Shown here piece by piece: positions 60,902 to 64,000 of a stretch of DNA of 64,000 nucleotides. The DNA comes from Certhia americana (lineage: Eukaryota; Chordata; Aves; Passeriformes; Certhiidae): positions 131,329,241 to 131,393,240 of the forward strand of contig CM031858.1 in NCBI GenBank assembly GCA_018697195.1, written 5' to 3'. The translations under genes were made by a program, and so were the position numbers. Position 1 is the first letter of the stretch. Every line of letters begins with the position of its first letter. The notes under the pieces are model-generated. The model saw nothing but the letters and a program-made list of their open reading frames with translations. It made no database searches and was not told the DNA's origin.

Positions 60902-63900
60902 AAATGTGTGTTACAAGGCATTGCACACTTCACAAATCCTACACATGCTAAGGTACAAATCTAACTTGTCTCATATGTGCCTGATGCTTTTATTCCTGAT
61001 TGTATAATGCAGCAATGCAGCTTTCCTTCATTCTACACTCATCCATGCATCATGTTGGAGAAAGCAACAAGGAATTTGTAGTGGTGGCAAGTGGCACTTG
61101 TGCTGGTAAGTACATGAAGTTTACTAAAAAAATCACTAATAACCATCATTTTAGGTGTTAGCCTATCTGTACTTCTTTGGGAAAACCTCTGGTTAGTAAA
61201 AACAGTCCAGTCCTGATATGTTAGCAAAGGCCACATGGAATTTATATACTGCCAAACAAAATCTTGGCAAGGAAGCAGAGCAAATGATAACCAATCAACA
61301 AGTTCCAAACAAATTGCAAATTCTTTCAAATTAGGGCATTCCTCACCACTACCCTGTTGGCTAGGGACACCGTGAGCAGTTTTAAAAATTGTTGCTAATA
61401 GCAAGTCTGTGCACACTGGTGCTTGGAATGTGCAAAATGGAAGACTTGGCTACTGCTAGGAGCAGAAAGGAGAGGGGAGCCAGGAGCAGGAACAGAATGT
61501 AGGAGGGCAACATTCATGTGCATCTTTTAAACAGCAGAGAAACAGGGTTTGCTGCTGTAATATTGGTTGACTTATGTGGCCTGCCTTTCTCCTCTGCTGT
61601 GGTCAGGAGGAAATATAATTTCTCATGTATCCTCTTATTTAGCTGTTAGACAAGCTCTGTTCTAGAATTCTATCACTGAAATGGATGATACTTTTGTCTT
61701 ACTTGTTTTAATTCAAGGACATCTACAGATTAATACTTCTAAATCCAAAGGAGTATTGGTTAAATGCCTGCCAAACTGTATAGTCAGACAGAGGACTCCA
61801 AACTTCTCCTCCGGAGCTGAATTTTTTCCTTAGAAACTGCTTAGATGTTCTCTCTATAGAGGCTGCTCTCCTTAGATGCTGCTTCTCTGGAGCCAGGTTA
61901 TATCTTTCCCATTTGTCTATCTCTATTAGCTGTAGAAACTGCAGTCAATACCACAAAAAAGCTTTTCTTGCAAATTCACTATGGAGATGTTTCAACACTA
62001 TCTCAGTTCCCAGCTCTGAGAAATCCAAAACAGCAGCTACAGCTATCTAAAGGGAGGCCTGGCTCTGATAAATCAGGATTAGTGTTCTTTCAGAGAAAGA
62101 CTGGTATTTGTAAATGATGTCTCCACACCCATGGGTTTGACCCGGAATCATTCTGCAATGTGGCCAGTTTTTCAGCTGAATAGCTCAGCAGGGTGTGGAA
62201 TACAAATCTGACCTTCTGCCTTCAGCCTGTGTCTACCTCCAGCAGAAGAGGATATTCCAGCATTGGAGTGAAAGCCTCATTGTCGCCCAGCCAGCAGAAT
62301 GCAAAGCTATTTCAAAGCAAAAAGGCAGTTCTTAAACTGTATCCTGGATAATGAGCTACAACAGTAGTTTATTTTAGTGAAGAACCTTAGTGAAATTTAA
62401 TGCAGTAAATTATTTTCTTCAGAGAAACTGTCTCTATTGTAGCTGAAACCAGGACACAATTATTCAAAGGTTTCAGACAGCAGAGTTTTGGGGAAATAAT
62501 GAAATGTTTTAATTTGTAGCCAGAGGTGAACTTAGCTAATTGGCCTGAGTGGAGGACACAGGGTCACTTGGAAAGCTGAATAAACAGCAAGGAGATGAAT
62601 CAGGCCTGCAGCAGGGCTGGCTACTTGGCTTACATGAGCAGCTTTGCTAGCCAGCAGAGACAAAAGAGCTGTGAAGCTACTCGGAGGGAGGGAGCTGCAG
62701 CACTGCAGAGTGTCTGCAGGCATTTCAGAGGAGTTCTGTTTGCTCTTTGAGGTCGACATGACCAGCAATAGCAGGGATGAGCCACATAGAGCTTCTTAGC
62801 ACAGAACCTGCTCTCCATCACAATACCTATGTGCATCCTGGTAATAACTCTAACAGACTTCTGCTTCATATAAACTTTCCCTAAGTATGTAAATACTTCT
62901 GGCTTTTGAAGGGGTTGGGGTTTTTTTAGATTAATTTTTTTTTTCATGTAATACTGAATCTGTTTCCCTCTCCAAAACTCCCCATTTCAGGGCCCTTCAT
63001 GACAGTAGAGGCAAGCATGAAGTTAGAGGTCCAACATGTGTAAATTTTTAGCATCAAATCTTCTGATCCCATTCAATGCCAGGATGGGCAAGGAGTTCTT
63101 CAAAATTCAGATACCATCCTAATAAGATGAGATATGTTCTACTTTATGGATGGAAGATATTTCAGCCTTCATTTTGTGCCAGAGCAAGCACAAAACAGGC
63201 ATTCTCTCTCTTATGGAGAAAAGGTGTCTAGATAGGCAAGTACTTTTATAGTTTCATTTAGTGCATTACCAGTATACCAGTTTAAGATCAACAGATAAAA
63301 AATAAATCAATGGGACACTCTGGGAGATTGATACTATTTATATGAATGTGGTCGTTTTTGACAATATTAGATACACTCACCTGGGGCAGCAAGGACAATG
63401 AAAGTAAAGGAACAAAGCCAAGAGCTTGGTTAAAAATATTTTTCTTTTGGGAATTTATAAAGTCTTCTGCCCATTAAATAATTAGAAAAATGGGATGAGC
63501 TTTATTTTTTATTGCATTACAGCAGAGGATGACATTAGCTTTATCAGTTGGAAAGAACAGCTTAAATTTCCTGCTATTGTGTGATCCTGCTGCTTTGCTT
63601 CTCATTAAAAAAAAACAGCTAAAGAAGTTCAAAAGGCTCTTAAGAACAGATTATTTGATACACTAGTTTTGGGTCTTTTTTTCTTAGAAAAATATTAAAC
63701 TTTGATCATTTTTTTTTCATGCAAATCTTTTCCTTTTAAATACATATTTAGTCATTGTATCTGTGGCCATATGTTCATCTAGTACTGACTGGTTTCTGTT
63801 TAAAATGTATATTTTCTTTGTGGTTTTTTACCTTGTGAATTGTTAGTACAAAAAAGCCCAAAGCACAACATAATATATCGTTACGTTTTTGTTACGTATT

Positions 63901-64000
63901 CCTCTCTGAAACTCAATTTTTCAGCCTGGATAAAAAGTCCTGACATAGTAATTTGGACAAATAAGGTTCAAATAAAGGTAATGTATTGTTACACTCAAGA

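Larger units (their letters stand above)
59751..64000. other. Downstream flank without recognised genes
   Basis: The sequence is AT-rich with only short frames and no splice-consistent coding segments that I recognise. It contains an 11-bp inverted repeat at 60133-60156, a second AATAAA at 60796 and a long T run at about 60883-60901. In human the next gene downstream is MATN2; no part of a matrilin was found here. The stretch may include an extended 3' UTR. Confidence 0.7.

Noticed and set aside
1..64000. A novel multi-gene system, CRISPR array or bacterial-type operon
   Set aside because: The sequence is a single intron-rich vertebrate gene with retroelements and simple repeats; there are no regularly spaced repeats with unique spacers or adjacent coding genes.

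Overview
The window holds one recognisable gene: a complete vertebrate LAPTM4B gene (lysosomal-associated transmembrane protein 4B) on the + strand. Its seven coding exons are spread from 359 to 57789. Joined, they give 675 nt, i.e. 224 codons plus a TAA stop. Every intron is GT-AG, and the reading frame closes at every junction. The protein has the four-helix LAPTM layout, the family's cysteine-rich N-terminal signature ([16 protein letters not shown]) and the C-terminal PPPPYVSA motif. Exon coordinates were read from the sequence; orthology rests on remembered similarity to mammalian LAPTM4B.

The organism is most likely a bird. CR1 LINE fragments carry the avian-style 3' end with degenerate ATTCTATG repeats, solo LTR-like elements are present, introns are moderately compact, and the 5' end is a strong CpG island. 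A songbird is possible but not proven.

Layout. Positions 1-500 are a GC-rich, TATA-less promoter/CpG island with the 5' UTR and exon 1. Intron 1 (455-17998) holds a ~970-bp solo LTR, a GAG/CTC trinucleotide array, a 35-bp tandem duplication and a full palindromic CRE. Exon 2 is followed by intron 2 (18111-24993), which has a perfect 19-bp-arm hairpin. Exons 3 and 4 are 592 bp apart. Intron 4 (25783-33505) carries a decayed CR1 reverse-transcriptase fragment. Intron 5 (33605-40215) has a 12-bp-arm hairpin, a palindromic GATA pair, and two related blocks that each start with a TGAGTCA/TGACTCA inverted repeat. Intron 6 (40312-57714) is the most repeat-rich, with two tetranucleotide mosaics, two CR1 copies, an LTR, a 39-bp minisatellite and a GC-rich patch with a 16-bp TATA palindrome. 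Exon 7 carries the last 24 codons and a ~1.9-kb 3' UTR; its first canonical AATAAA is at 59725. From about 59750 to 64000 I see no gene.

I found no operon, CRISPR array or novel multi-gene system. The most interesting observations are: the frame of the start codon stays open for all 358 upstream bases but contains no ATG, which bears on the long N-terminal isoform known in human; the perfect hairpins and palindromes in introns 2, 5 and 6; and the paired, unassigned repeat blocks in introns 5 and 6.
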